Shown one piece after another: positions 1 to 8,803 of a stretch of DNA of 64,000 bases (positions are counted from its first letter, which is position 1; each line of letters starts with the position of its first letter). The stretch is from Bacillota bacterium (GTDB lineage Bacteria > Bacillota > Clostridia > Lachnospirales > Lachnospiraceae): the NCBI GenBank assembly GCA_023415475.1, contig JAEZKL010000013.1, positions 1-64,000 of the forward strand, read 5' to 3'. The position numbers and the translations under genes were made by a program. The notes under the pieces are model-generated. The model ran no database searches. It was given only the letters and a program-made list of their open reading frames with translations, and was not told the origin of the DNA.

Positions 1-550
1 GTGTTATAGTTGTCTTTGTATCCTCTTCGGGAGCCTTAGTAGGTTGTTCCTTTGGTGTCGGGGTAGGTGTATTCGTAACGGTGGGGGTAGGCTCTTTGGT
101 TGTCAGGTAGGCAGACATGATATAACAGGTGGAATGATTGAATTCTACCTTACTCCACTCCTTGCCGATACCAATCCTCTTTATCGCTCCTCCTGTCTCT
201 AATATGGCAATGGCATTATTGTCCTTGGTGGTATGATTTGATCGTATTTTTACATTTGCGGTCGCATACACAGTCTCATCAACCTCTTCAAAGCTCTCCT
301 CGAAAGCATCCTCTACCTCCGCTAAGGGTTCTTCAGGCAGGGTTGTAGCCGAAGGACTAGAACCCTCGGTTACCTCGGGTAATACTTCCCCGGAATCCAA
401 GGCTTGATTATCCTTCGTTGAGGCATTTTGGTTATTAAAAGTATCATGATTCATTGATATAACAATGTCCTCCTTTTTGCAACCGATCAGACTAAAGCAA
501 AAAAGAAGAATCATTAGCAAAGAAAATAGTCTGTGTATGGTCTGTGCCAT
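1..550 (-). CDS. Lipoprotein with SH3-like domain (3' end outside window)
   Basis: This partial gene reads leftward off the window; 183 codons are visible. The start at 550 has a strong ribosome site (GGGAGGGG, 6 nt upstream). The N-terminus is a lipoprotein signal: hydrophobic core LLMILLFCFS followed by lipobox LIGC and KKE. After a long acidic, low-complexity linker (about residues 25-95) comes a stretch resembling a bacterial SH3 domain (TANVKIRSNHTTKDN ... GKEWSKVEF, about 105-155). It then enters a Thr/Pro-rich linker (TPTVTNTPTPTP), so a further C-terminal domain probably lies outside the window. Inferred role: membrane-anchored, cell-wall-facing protein that may bind peptidoglycan. 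The substrate and downstream domain cannot be seen. Confidence 0.75.
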   Translation of the reverse strand, partial: MAQTIHRLFSLLMILLFCFSLIGCKKEDIVISMNHDTFNNQNASTKDNQALDSGEVLPEVTEGSSPSATTLPEEPLAEVEDAFEESFEEVDETVYATANVKIRSNHTTKDNNAIAILETGGAIKRIGIGKEWSKVEFNHSTCYIMSAYLTTKEPTPTVTNTPTPTPKEQPTKAPEEDTKTTIT

Positions 551-889
551 AGGATTCCCCTCCCTCTTTCGTAGTGAATATAAATAAAACTATGTAACCT
601 GGCATTATGTAAATGTAGAAAAATCATTTATTAACATTTTACTACATTCTTTGTAAAAGTAAAACAGATATTCGTTCATGAGATTGGTCACTGCAGAAAA
701 CAGAATAGCATAAATCGATGGGAACAAATAATTTTTGTTGTTTCCTTTTCGGAATAATGGTAAGATATATGGTGCGAAATGGAACACAATATAATGAACA
801 AGCTATGGCTGAAATATAACCCGGAAAAAGAGTATGCAGAGAGTACCGCTGCATTAAGATTTTTGTGATGTTAGAAAGGACGTTATTAC
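551..889. other. Intergenic region between divergent genes
   Basis: These 339 bases separate the leftward lipoprotein gene and the rightward gene at 890. The sequence is AT-rich. A TATAAT hexamer at 790-795 could be a -10 element for the gene at 890, but no convincing -35 lies 16-18 nt before it. A loose inverted repeat (AATGTAG ... CTACATT, about 610-650) is present. Two short leftward reading frames here have no ribosome site and are not called. Confidence 0.4.
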
Positions 890-1933
890 ATGAATTATGA
901 TATGCTTGAAAAAGTAATATGTGATGCGATCAAGGAAGAGCAAATCAAGCTGGGCTATGAGAAGGAGACGATCCGACTGTATTATCCGATGCGTTCTCTT
1001 GCACATATTTTGGAGGAGGATATTACAGAGATAGGAAGAATGGATGCTGCACTTACTGCTTTTGCAGATAAGGTATATAATAAGTTAGGAAAGGTACAGA
1101 TCAGTCATGACGGGGATCGGTATTGTATCCTGATACCACCGGCAGGAGCTGCTTATGTAAATGATAACTATGCCGACAATCCTTTTCTGGTAACCTTCAT
1201 TGATACCATAAGAAAACATGATTGCACTCTGGAACAGATTCTGGAAGTGTTCCGGAGTTTTTCTGATCAGGTGGTATGTGAAAAAAGTGAAACAGATGAA
1301 TTTGACTATGTCATATATTTTAAGGATAGTTTGATTGATGATTATCGCTACTGTATCAAATTTGATTATGGTCATACCAGCTATCACCGATTCTCTGTGA
1401 AGGATTTTAATTATTTATTAGAGGATAGCCAAATGATCGTTAATGAAGAGCTGACAGAACAGACACCTTCTGAAGAAGAAACGATTGATCTGACCAGAGA
1501 GGAAGAGTACCAGCGCTGTGTAAAATTAATGAAGGCGATCCGTTGCATGACAGTTTGCAATGATAAGCTTGATATGTATAAGAAGGTTACGAAGCAATTC
1601 AAGGCTATGGAAGATTATAAGGACTGCGCCCAGCTTGTAGAGGAATGTAAGCTATTAGCTAAGGATACCAAGAAGAAGATTAAGAAGAAAATCTATAAGA
1701 ATGCCTTGACTATAAAGGATACTGCAAAATGCGCCGCGGATTATAAGAAGGCTGCAGAGGAATTTCGTAAAATCAGTGGTTATAAGGATGCGGATGACCT
1801 GGCAGGTGAGTGCGATACATTAATTCTTCGTACCGAAAAACGAATGATTCGGCAACGTCTACTCGGGTTATGCCTGATTGGAATTATTTTAGTAGCGGTG
1901 ATAGCGATCGCCATCCTATGGATTTTAAGCTAG
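890..1933 (+). CDS. DUF3877-like protein with C-terminal membrane anchor
   Basis: A 347-residue protein of unknown function. The N-terminal 185 residues (MNYDMLEKVICDAIKEEQ ... HRFSVKDFNYLL) resemble the Firmicutes family DUF3877, recognised from memory. Residues about 205-310 contain a repeated motif of the type YKDCAQLVEECK and YKKAAEEFRKISGYKDADDL, which resembles the short helical repeats common in Clostridia proteins that track 'YKDA/YKDS' units. A single transmembrane helix (LLGLCLIGIILVAVIAIAILW) ends the protein, so it is probably tail-anchored with a cytoplasmic body. The start has GAAAGGACG upstream. No catalytic motif is visible and it stands alone between terminators, so no function is proposed. 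Confidence 0.6.
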   Translation: MNYDMLEKVICDAIKEEQIKLGYEKETIRLYYPMRSLAHILEEDITEIGRMDAALTAFADKVYNKLGKVQISHDGDRYCILIPPAGAAYVNDNYADNPFLVTFIDTIRKHDCTLEQILEVFRSFSDQVVCEKSETDEFDYVIYFKDSLIDDYRYCIKFDYGHTSYHRFSVKDFNYLLEDSQMIVNEELTEQTPSEEETIDLTREEEYQRCVKLMKAIRCMTVCNDKLDMYKKVTKQFKAMEDYKDCAQLVEECKLLAKDTKKKIKKKIYKNALTIKDTAKCAADYKKAAEEFRKISGYKDADDLAGECDTLILRTEKRMIRQRLLGLCLIGIILVAVIAIAILWILS

Positions 1934-1946
1934 CTGTCTGAGAAGT

Positions 1947-1991
1947 AAACAGGTCTTTGTCAACCCTTTTGGGGCTGGCAAAGACCTGTTT
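1947..1991. terminator. Bidirectional terminator between convergent genes
   Basis: A perfect 13-bp inverted repeat (AAACAGGTCTTTG / CAAAGACCTGTTT) separated by about 19 nt lies between the stop codons of two convergent genes. A-rich and T-rich outer ends make it usable in both directions. Confidence 0.8.
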
Positions 1992-2019
1992 CAGCTTGTA
2001 CATCTATTCCTCCTATGAA

Positions 2020-3030
2020 TTATTCATTTTCTGTTACTGATACAACACATCGAACCTTGGTTCCGTCTTCACTGGCATACACGTATGCACGGCCCTTCTG
2101 CCAGGCTGTAATGGTCCCGTCAGAGGATACGGACAGTATATTCTCATTGCTGGTAGTCCAGGCAACCGGATTACCGGAGGATACGGTAGCAACGAGATTC
2201 GCTGTTGAGCCTACCGTAAGATCAAGTTCAGTCTCATTCAATCGGATAACAGGCGGTTCCACAATTACCTCACAGCTCTTGGAAACGCCATCGACGGTAG
2301 CCGTAATAACAGCAAATCCATGCTTCATAGCAGTGACAGAGCCGTTCTCATCGACCTTGGCCACACTTGATTTATTGGATTTCCAGGTGGGATTGACATG
2401 GGAGGATACGGTGGCTACCAGCTTGGCAGTATGACTGCGGTACAATTTGATCTTGGATTGGCTCAGACGAATGGTTGGTTTCTTAACTGTAAGGATACAA
2501 GTCTTTGAGATGCCATCCGCAGTAGCAGTTATCGTAGTCTCTCCCGGCTTGATACCGGTGACATTGCCATTATCATCAATTATGGCAACACTTTTCTTAC
2601 TACTCTTCCAGGAAACCGCAGAGGAATTTGAGGTAGAGGCCGACAATCGATAGGTATCGCCCCGCTCCAGGGATAAACTGGTATCACTGATAGTAAGCAA
2701 TGTCTTGTTAACCGTTACCCTGCAGGAGGCTTCCCCGTTCTTTATTTTGGCGGTTATCGTTGCTGTTCCGGCTTTCTTAGCTGTGATTTTGCCATAGGTA
2801 TTTACGGAAGCAATCGAAGAGGAGCTGCTTTTCCAGGAAGGCATATCCCCATTTGTTGTAACGGCTATGATATATAGCTCATCGCCGATATCCATAGTGG
2901 CCTTATACTGCGACAAGAGAACAAACTCAATCGAAGCAGCCTTAGCCGGGTAGGTTTGGGTGGTTGATGAAATAAAGGGAAGCAGACAGCATATCAGAAT
3001 TGATAGCAAATACTTTTTTGTTCTTGACAT
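2020..3030 (-). CDS. Secreted protein with tandem BIG2 (bacterial Ig-like) domains
   Basis: The start at 3030 is chosen over the longer frame (to 3090) because GGAGGATCTT lies directly before it. The product is about 336 residues: a signal peptide (KKYLLSILICCLLPFISS ... YPAKA) followed by four tandem Ig-like units of about 80 residues. Each carries the BIG2 signature, a Trp-Lys/Thr-Ser-Ser core followed by V-x-G-T-T/A (for example PSWKSSSSSIASVNTYGKIT, VSWKSSKKSVAIIDDNGNVT and PTWKSNKSSVAKVDENGSVT). No cell-wall anchor or enzymatic domain follows, so it is probably secreted or loosely cell-associated. BIG2 domains are structural or adhesive modules. It is monocistronic, ending at the shared terminator at 1947-1991. 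Confidence 0.85.
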   Translation of the reverse strand: MSRTKKYLLSILICCLLPFISSTTQTYPAKAASIEFVLLSQYKATMDIGDELYIIAVTTNGDMPSWKSSSSSIASVNTYGKITAKKAGTATITAKIKNGEASCRVTVNKTLLTISDTSLSLERGDTYRLSASTSNSSAVSWKSSKKSVAIIDDNGNVTGIKPGETTITATADGISKTCILTVKKPTIRLSQSKIKLYRSHTAKLVATVSSHVNPTWKSNKSSVAKVDENGSVTAMKHGFAVITATVDGVSKSCEVIVEPPVIRLNETELDLTVGSTANLVATVSSGNPVAWTTSNENILSVSSDGTITAWQKGRAYVYASEDGTKVRCVVSVTENE

Positions 3031-3328
3031 AAGATCCTCCATTCTATGGAAGGAGGAACAGATGAGTTTAGAATACAAGCTTTCTTCCATTTTACCATAA
3101 AACAGACGCCGATTATATTAGTCAAAACAGAAAAAAATGTCAACTAAACAGGCAATAATAGATAATGTTCAGGCTTTGATAGGCTATATGTACTACAAAA
3201 CGGGGCAATGATACCCTAAAATAATCCATTCCATCTTCGAATATTCTAATATGAAAATGGAAAGGGAGATCAAATTCTCCTGAATAAGTTACTAATCATA
3301 TTTTAAAATACTGAAAGGAGAAATTATC

Positions 3329-4504
3329 ATGAAGAGAATTTTATGCTTTATTATTACCTTAGCACTAATCACATCCTCATCTGCAGTTGCATTTGCCAAG
3401 CCGATGAAAAATCAAGAGAAGAATCATCAGAAGAATGAAAAGAATTATACCGAGGATCGTGAGTATAAATACGAGTCTTCGAAAGTTATTAAGTATGGAA
3501 GATATTCATTACCGATTGATCCGATTACTAAGGGTATGGGAGCTACCGTTACCTATGATAAAACCACGGCGGTACTTACCGTAAAAAAGGATACCACTAC
3601 TCTGATCATCGATTTTAAGAATAAGAAGGTAACTCTAAATGGAGTCGAGGATACTAAGTCCGGTATTTTTACTGCTAAGAACGATAAGAAGAGAACAGTC
3701 CTAATTAAATACATAGCAAACGCACTTGGCGTAAGAGTGAAGGTAGAGAAAGACAAGGTAAAAATAGAAATTCCGAAGCCCGAAGCTACTAAGCTGGAGG
3801 CTCCTAAAAATATCAAAATAACGACATACGGAGCCAATGTGGTTCCAAATACGCTGAACAGCACAACCTTATATTTTAATGTAACCGCCGATATTAAGCC
3901 AGATCAGGCAGTCGGAGGTAAAGCTGAGCTTTATGTTAATTCGAGTCTTGTCGCAACAACCTACGTGACCACCGCAACCGGTTCTGCGATTACCTTTACA
4001 ACCTCCGATGCAACACCGACAAATGAAGAGCTAAGAACCCTCGTTCCGGAAGGCGGCGATGTAACAATTAAGCTTTATAATTCAGAGAATAAGATGGTTC
4101 AAAGTAAAGCAGAGGTGAAGCTTACCGTTGATTATGTTGCACCTGTGTTAACCTCAGTGACGAATGCAATTTATCATGAGGAGGACGGCGAACTCTATCT
4201 GGTAGCGGTAGGAGCAGGAAATCCAAATGATACCATAGACATATCAAAGCTGTCCTTATATGACGCAGCACTGGGAAGGTCATATCAATTAACAAGCGGT
4301 GAGAAGGGATCAAGGGGAACTGTTATCAGTGCAACATCACTTATGATTTCACTGGGTGAGACTGACCGTTTCGGTATTAAAGGCTTTGGAACCTCTACCC
4401 TTAACCTGACCATCGCACCAGGTTCGCTGGTTACCGATAAAGCAGGAAACGTTTCAACACCTACAGTTACTCCGATCATTCTTCCTGTTATTATCATTCG
4501 ATAA
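3329..4504 (+). CDS. Secreted protein with copper amine oxidase N-like (stalk) domain
   Basis: A 391-residue exported protein with a clean signal peptide (MKRILCFIITLALITSSSAVAFA) and a good ribosome site (AAAGGAG). Residues about 55-150 look like the copper amine oxidase N-terminal domain common in Firmicutes surface proteins: a preset segment (RYSLPIDPITKGMGATVTYD), TAVLTVKKDTTTLIIDF, a K-V-T-L-N-G strand and VLIKYIANALGVRVKVEKD. Residues about 155-390 are Thr/Val-rich beta-sheet sequence of Ig-like character. There is no catalytic amine oxidase domain. A structural or envelope-stalk role is likely. It is followed by a strong terminator and is transcribed alone. Confidence 0.7.
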   Translation: MKRILCFIITLALITSSSAVAFAKPMKNQEKNHQKNEKNYTEDREYKYESSKVIKYGRYSLPIDPITKGMGATVTYDKTTAVLTVKKDTTTLIIDFKNKKVTLNGVEDTKSGIFTAKNDKKRTVLIKYIANALGVRVKVEKDKVKIEIPKPEATKLEAPKNIKITTYGANVVPNTLNSTTLYFNVTADIKPDQAVGGKAELYVNSSLVATTYVTTATGSAITFTTSDATPTNEELRTLVPEGGDVTIKLYNSENKMVQSKAEVKLTVDYVAPVLTSVTNAIYHEEDGELYLVAVGAGNPNDTIDISKLSLYDAALGRSYQLTSGEKGSRGTVISATSLMISLGETDRFGIKGFGTSTLNLTIAPGSLVTDKAGNVSTPTVTPIILPVIIIR

Positions 4505-4544
4505 TAATTGGAAAACTTACCGATACTAAGATAACGAATATAAC

Positions 4545-4621
4545 AAAAAGGCACCCGGTTCTCTATGAGCCATCCCCTGCCTAACGCAGGGGTGACCCAC
4601 AGAGAACCGAGTGTCTTTTTT
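4545..4621 (+). terminator. Intrinsic terminator
   Basis: A long hairpin (AAGGCACCCGGTTCTCT pairing with AGAGAACCGAGTGTCTT) with an internal CCCCTGC/GCAGGGG stem, flanked by A and T runs, follows the gene ending at 4504. It may also serve the leftward kinase gene. Confidence 0.85.
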
Positions 4622-4710
4622 GATGTCAGCATATCCTAACGAAAAAAAGAGATAAACATTTTATTATCACATCTTGGGAACCTTCTGTGAATATATATCA
4701 ATAGCACTTA

Positions 4711-4747
4711 TTCATGACAAGTGAATTGGTTTACCAATTCATCTTGT
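4711..4747. repeat. Palindromic repeat A, copy 1 (overlaps kinase stop codon)
   Basis: A 37-nt imperfect palindrome beginning TTCATGACAAGTGAATTG and ending CAATTCATCTTGT. Near-identical 37-nt copies occur at 15803-15839 and 63519-63555. This copy overlaps the end of the leftward kinase gene, supplying its last few codons and stop. Confidence 0.8.
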
Positions 4748-6341
4748 TAAGTAATCTAAAGTTCTTCTTATTGGAGTGATAGAGTCTTCGAAATACCTTA
4801 TACCCATTATCATATAATTCAAGATGAAGGGGGTTTGGTGTAAAGGTATCTGAAACAGTGATGAAATCGTTTGCCTGCTCCAGAGATTGAATAACGCCCA
4901 GACCTACGGCGGCTACAATAGCGGCACCAATGGAACCGACATTCTGTGGACTTGGTACTGTCTCTATAGTGCGGTTCGTTATGTCGGCAAGAATCTGGCA
5001 GGTTAATAAGGACAAAGCACCGCCTCCGACAAATCGAATAGTGCGGGAGGTTGTTACCTTATGCTCCTCAGCTTCCAGCATCCAGCGCATATGATAACAG
5101 ACACCCTCTAGCACGGACCGGATTAACTGCGTCTTTCCGGTATCCAGACTAATGTTGAAGAACATCCCCCGAACCAGTGAATCTTCAAAGGGACAGCGGT
5201 TACCATGAAGCCAGGGGGTGAAGATAACACCGTGACTTCCGGCCGGTATCTGATCTATGGTGTGCATCATATAATCATATAGACTGGTATAGATGACCTC
5301 GTGAGCTTCGGTAACATTCTTTTTCTCCAGATAAATATCAATTTCATCCAGGGCAAGATGATCCTTGACCCATTCCAGGCATTTTCCGGCAGTCTCCAAC
5401 TCGGCAAAATAATTATATAGGCCTTTCCGTGCTCCGACCACCGCTGCAATCATTGAGCTGGTATCAACCATCGGTTTTTTTACCACGGTGGATACCCAGC
5501 CGGAGGTACCACAATAGATGTGAGTGCTTCCTTCCCTCACTGCTCCCGCACCGATGCCGATTAAGGAAGCGTCTCCGCCGCCTCCATAAACCGGTATCCC
5601 TTCGGCTAGACCCAGAGCACCTGAAGCTGCCAGGGTTAAACAGCCGGCTTGTTCGGTGGCTTCAATCACCCGGGGCATATGCTCGTAGTTTACGCCGAAC
5701 ATCTTACACATACTTTTGCTAAAACCCTCATGGCCTTTTCTCGTATCATAGAGGAGAGTGGCAAAAGCAGAATCGGTAGTCATAACAAATTCGCCGGTGC
5801 ATCGGTGTATGAGATATTCCTTTACGTCCAGCCATTTATGTACCCGGGAAAAGCATTCCGGCTCATGATGTTCCACCCATTTATATTTCCAAACCGGATC
5901 TTTGACACTGGCAGCAACAGCCTTGGTGATATACAATGATTTCAGTAATCTGATAACATTGCATCCGGCAACCTGGAGACCGTAGGCAAGACCCTCCCGT
6001 AATTCCCCGGTTGCACGCTGATCCATATAGCTCATCGCCGGTCGGACAGGGACACCGTTCTTATCTACCAGAACCAAGCCCTGCATCTGGGAACAGAAGG
6101 AGATACCTCTGATCGTGCTGGGAGGAACCTTCGCGGCAGCTAAAACCTGCTTTGTGGTAACACACATCGCCATCCACCAATCCTCCGGATTCTGCTCTGC
6201 ACCGCCATTCGTCAATAACTGCAAAGGATAAGCCATTCCGGCATATTCAATGAGCTTTATCTTATCTTCGACTAGAAATAAGCAGGTTTTCACCGCTGTA
6301 GTACCTACATCATAAGCAATAATATATGTACTGCTTGTCAT
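4731..6341 (-). CDS. FGGY-family carbohydrate kinase (xylulokinase-like)
   Basis: The start at 6341 (MTSSTYIIAYD) is preferred because GGAGGTCATT precedes it; an upstream in-frame ATG has no ribosome site. The 536-residue product has the FGGY layout: an N-terminal ATPase motif (YDVGTTAVKTCLF), a central substrate segment (GGGDASLIGIGAGAV ... YCGTSGW) and a C-terminal phosphate motif (RFVGGGALSLLTCQILADI ... VGSIGAAIVAAVGLG). Known family reaction: ATP-dependent phosphorylation of a ketose or polyol. The exact sugar cannot be read from sequence. It lies 82 nt behind the TetR gene on the same strand and diverges from an aldolase/aminotransferase/MFS operon, suggesting it phosphorylates the substrate that the aldolase cleaves (inference). 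The last residues (NKMNW) and stop are encoded by repeat A. Confidence 0.85.
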   Translation of the reverse strand: MTSSTYIIAYDVGTTAVKTCLFLVEDKIKLIEYAGMAYPLQLLTNGGAEQNPEDWWMAMCVTTKQVLAAAKVPPSTIRGISFCSQMQGLVLVDKNGVPVRPAMSYMDQRATGELREGLAYGLQVAGCNVIRLLKSLYITKAVAASVKDPVWKYKWVEHHEPECFSRVHKWLDVKEYLIHRCTGEFVMTTDSAFATLLYDTRKGHEGFSKSMCKMFGVNYEHMPRVIEATEQAGCLTLAASGALGLAEGIPVYGGGGDASLIGIGAGAVREGSTHIYCGTSGWVSTVVKKPMVDTSSMIAAVVGARKGLYNYFAELETAGKCLEWVKDHLALDEIDIYLEKKNVTEAHEVIYTSLYDYMMHTIDQIPAGSHGVIFTPWLHGNRCPFEDSLVRGMFFNISLDTGKTQLIRSVLEGVCYHMRWMLEAEEHKVTTSRTIRFVGGGALSLLTCQILADITNRTIETVPSPQNVGSIGAAIVAAVGLGVIQSLEQANDFITVSDTFTPNPLHLELYDNGYKVFRRLYHSNKKNFRLLNKMNW

Positions 6342-6422
6342 AATGACCTCCGCAATTATGAATTGACATAATATTAAGCCCATAAACTAGCTTGCCGGGT
6401 GAAAGGAAATGCTATATTCTTT

Positions 6423-7070
6423 TTACTTTGGTATCTTGGGGGAGAAGGCAGCTTTGATGAATTTCAGGGTTTGCTCGACTACGAAATCATCCTGCTCGAA
6501 GACATCTTCTTTTACGTATACCTTAAAACGCTCTCTGTAATAATCACAGGAGTAGGAGAATTGCAGCATCATAAAAATATTATCAATAAGAAAGGCAAAC
6601 ATTTCGGGATCGCAATCCGTTCTTGCTTCCTGCTCACTCTGTGCTTTTCGAATAAGCTCTGCATAAAGCTTGGCGGTTATTGTCTCCATATCTTTGACAA
6701 CCTCACAGATAATTTTGGAATTACTTTGGGCTGTCATCTCGTAATAAAGTCGTATCATATCGAGGTTTTCTCTGGAATGCTTTTGAATTGCCCGTAGGAG
6801 CTTCTCGACCTTCAACAGAATATCCTCTTCCCCGACGAGGATTGCTTCCAGCGTTACCTTCATGATGGTGGCGCAGTGCTTCACTATGGTTAGAAATAAA
6901 TCTTCTTTATTTTCAAAATATTGAAAAAGGCTACCGACACTGATTCCCGCCTTACGTGCGATTTTATTGGTGTTGGCATTCATATAGCCATAGGTGGCAA
7001 ATTCACTAATTGCTGCATCAAAGATCCGATTCCTTTTTTCTTCCGGAATTCGGCCAAATAGTTCGGTCAA
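6423..7070 (-). CDS. TetR/AcrR-family transcriptional regulator
   Basis: The product is a TetR repressor of about 215 residues: an N-terminal helix-turn-helix (RIFDAAISEFATYGYMNANT, then KIARKAGISVGSLFQYFENK) and a variable helical ligand domain. A TTG start at 7070 is preferred over the ATG at 7097 because AGGAGG lies exactly 7 nt before the TTG, while the ATG has no ribosome site and sits inside a candidate operator. The gene diverges from the aminotransferase operon and is followed by the FGGY kinase. Two operator-like palindromes with identical ATGAG-N6-CTCAT architecture flank its promoter side, so it probably represses both directions until an inducer, perhaps a cluster substrate, binds. 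Confidence 0.85.
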   Translation of the reverse strand: MTELFGRIPEEKRNRIFDAAISEFATYGYMNANTNKIARKAGISVGSLFQYFENKEDLFLTIVKHCATIMKVTLEAILVGEEDILLKVEKLLRAIQKHSRENLDMIRLYYEMTAQSNSKIICEVVKDMETITAKLYAELIRKAQSEQEARTDCDPEMFAFLIDNIFMMLQFSYSCDYYRERFKVYVKEDVFEQDDFVVEQTLKFIKAAFSPKIPK

Positions 7071-7088
7071 ATCAATCCCTCCTAAAAT

Positions 7089-7104
7089 ATGAGTCATTGC
7101 TCAT
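7089..7104. promoter_or_regulatory. Candidate TetR operator O2
   Basis: The 16-nt palindrome ATGAG-TCATTG-CTCAT lies just upstream of the ribosome site of the tetR gene. It has the same half-sites and 6-nt spacing as the stronger site at 7227-7258, consistent with autoregulation. Confidence 0.55.
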
Positions 7105-7196
7105 TATTAGTTTAGCATAAATTGTTAAAATTGCAATATCGAAACATTAATTAAAACATTAAATTGAAAAAATTGTAATAAAAAGGTGCCAAATGA

Positions 7197-7224
7197 TTGA
7201 CATATTATGGCAGAGTGATATAAT
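7197..7224 (+). promoter_or_regulatory. Sigma-A type promoter of the aminotransferase operon
   Basis: A consensus -35 TTGACA (7197-7202) and -10 TATAAT (7219-7224) are separated by 16 nt. The operator at 7227-7258 covers the predicted transcription start. Confidence 0.85.
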
Positions 7225-7226
7225 TA

Positions 7227-7258
7227 TTATAAAAATGAGTGGTCACTCATTTTTATAA
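7227..7258. promoter_or_regulatory. TetR operator O1
   Basis: Two perfect 15-nt arms (TTATAAAAATGAGTG and CACTCATTTTTATAA) are separated by GT. It begins 2 nt after the -10 box, so a bound TetR dimer would block initiation. The TGAGTG/CACTCA core is typical of TetR-family sites. Confidence 0.8.
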
Positions 7259-7284
7259 AGGATATCGTTAAAGGAGGATATAGA

Positions 7285-8760
7285 ATGGATACCAGATATG
7301 CAATTTCTAATTACCCCGAGGCTGATAAGATCAATCTGGAATTGAATGAACTGATTGCTAAGCCTATCTCCACCATTAAGCCGGAGGCTTTGGCAGCCTA
7401 CGAAACGGAATATTTCGATAAAAAATGTGCGAAATCCAAAGAGATGATTACCGAAGCGAAGCAGCTCATACCCGGAGGAGTTCAGCATAATCTGGCCTTC
7501 AATTATCCTTTCCCGCTTGTATTCACTAAAGCGGAAGGACCTTATCTATATGATATCGACGGAAACCGCTATTATGATTTTCTGCAGGCAGGCGGGCCTA
7601 CCGTTCTGGGAAGCAATCCGGAATATGTACGTGATAAGGTGATTGAATTACTGAGAGATTGTGGTCCTTCTACAGGACTTTTCCACGAATATGAGTATAA
7701 GCTGGCTAAGCTGATCTCGGATAATATTCCTTCCGTCGAGATGTTCCGTATGCTTGGCTCGGGAACCGAGGCTTGTATGGCCGCAATCCGGGTTGCAAGA
7801 TTGGCAACGGGGAAAAAGAATGTCATCAAGATGGGAGGGGCCTATCATGGTTGGAGTGATCAGCTGGCCTATGGAATTCGTATTCCGGGATCAAAATGGA
7901 CTCAGGCACATGGTGTTCCTCATTATATCTTTAAGCATACACAGGAGTTCTTCCCGAATGATTTGAAGGATCTGGAGCGAAAGCTTAGGAGAAACAGCCT
8001 CCATGGGGGAACTGCGGCAGTTATGATCGAGCCTATCGGTCCGGAAAGCGGAACCAGAGTAGTTGATAAGGATTTTAATAAGGGTGTGGAAGCACTTTGC
8101 AGAAAATACGGTGCATTATTCATATTTGATGAAGTAGTAACTGCGTTCCGTATCGGTATGGCAGGTGCTCAGGGCTACTTTGGAGTATCACCGGACTTGA
8201 CGGTATTCGGTAAGGTTATCGCTGGTGGTTACCCTGGTGCAGGCGGTCTGGGTGGCAAGAGAGAATATATGAAGTATCTGGCAGCCGGTATCCAGACCGG
8301 TGATAAGCATAAGAAGGCATTAATAGGCGGTACCATGGCTGCAACTCCGATCAGCTGTGTTGCAGGGTATTATACACTATCTGAGATCGAGAGAACCAAT
8401 GCCGCTCAGGTGGCAGGGCGTATGGGTGATCGTCTGACCGCGGGCCTTCAGGCTTTAATCCATAAATACAACCTTCCCTTTGTTGCCTTTAACCAGGGCT
8501 CTATCTGTCATCTTGAGACCGTAGGGACTATGCATTTCTCGATTAACTGGTCAAAGCCCTGGACGATACCGAAGGTATTAAAGGAAACAAGTAAGAGAAA
8601 GAAAGAGATGGAGCATATGGGCGCGGCATACATGGCAGAAGGTCTGGTTACCCTGGCCGGAAGCAGACTTTATACAAGTGCGGCATATACCGAGGAGATG
8701 ATCGACGATGCATTATTAAGATTTGAGAGGGTATTTCAGAATATTACCATAAAGCAATAA
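7285..8760 (+). CDS. Class III PLP aminotransferase (glutamate-1-semialdehyde aminomutase-like)
   Basis: A 491-residue fold-type I PLP enzyme. Visible motifs: IPGGVQHN and GPYLYDIDGNRYYDFLQAGG near the N-terminus, GSGTEACMAAIRVARLATG (phosphate-binding GT/S-E-A motif), GAYHGWSD, the Asp motif LFIFDEVVTAFR, and the Schiff-base lysine in TVFGKVIAGGYPGAGG (about K309). These match the GSA aminotransferase subgroup, but the protein is longer than hemL (about 430), with an N-terminal extension of about 55 residues. No haem genes surround it. It is first in an operon with a class II aldolase and an MFS carrier, under the TetR operator. A catabolic transaminase or aminomutase acting on an amino-polyol or keto acid is likelier than haem synthesis (inference). 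Confidence 0.8.
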   Translation: MDTRYAISNYPEADKINLELNELIAKPISTIKPEALAAYETEYFDKKCAKSKEMITEAKQLIPGGVQHNLAFNYPFPLVFTKAEGPYLYDIDGNRYYDFLQAGGPTVLGSNPEYVRDKVIELLRDCGPSTGLFHEYEYKLAKLISDNIPSVEMFRMLGSGTEACMAAIRVARLATGKKNVIKMGGAYHGWSDQLAYGIRIPGSKWTQAHGVPHYIFKHTQEFFPNDLKDLERKLRRNSLHGGTAAVMIEPIGPESGTRVVDKDFNKGVEALCRKYGALFIFDEVVTAFRIGMAGAQGYFGVSPDLTVFGKVIAGGYPGAGGLGGKREYMKYLAAGIQTGDKHKKALIGGTMAATPISCVAGYYTLSEIERTNAAQVAGRMGDRLTAGLQALIHKYNLPFVAFNQGSICHLETVGTMHFSINWSKPWTIPKVLKETSKRKKEMEHMGAAYMAEGLVTLAGSRLYTSAAYTEEMIDDALLRFERVFQNITIKQ

Positions 8761-8803
8761 TCATAGATATGCTTACTATGAAGTGAGCGGAAAGGTGGAC
8801 GAT

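Noticed and set aside
605..854. Two short leftward frames in the first intergenic region
   Set aside because: No ribosome site, no recognisable domain, overlapping each other and AT-rich low-information composition.
2015..2653. Rightward frames opposite the BIG2 gene
   Set aside because: They are antisense shadows of repetitive beta-domain coding sequence; Thr/Val-rich translations reflect the opposite strand codons.
7071..7097. ATG start of the TetR gene at 7097
   Set aside because: It lies inside a candidate operator without a ribosome site; TTG at 7070 has AGGAGG at 7 nt.
7285..8760. hemL (haem biosynthesis) assignment for the aminotransferase
   Set aside because: Longer than hemL, no other haem genes nearby, and operon with aldolase and MFS under TetR suggests catabolism.
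8783..8803. GTG start of the aldolase
   Set aside because: The ATG at 8804 has a properly spaced AAGGTGG, and the GTG would place that site inside the gene.
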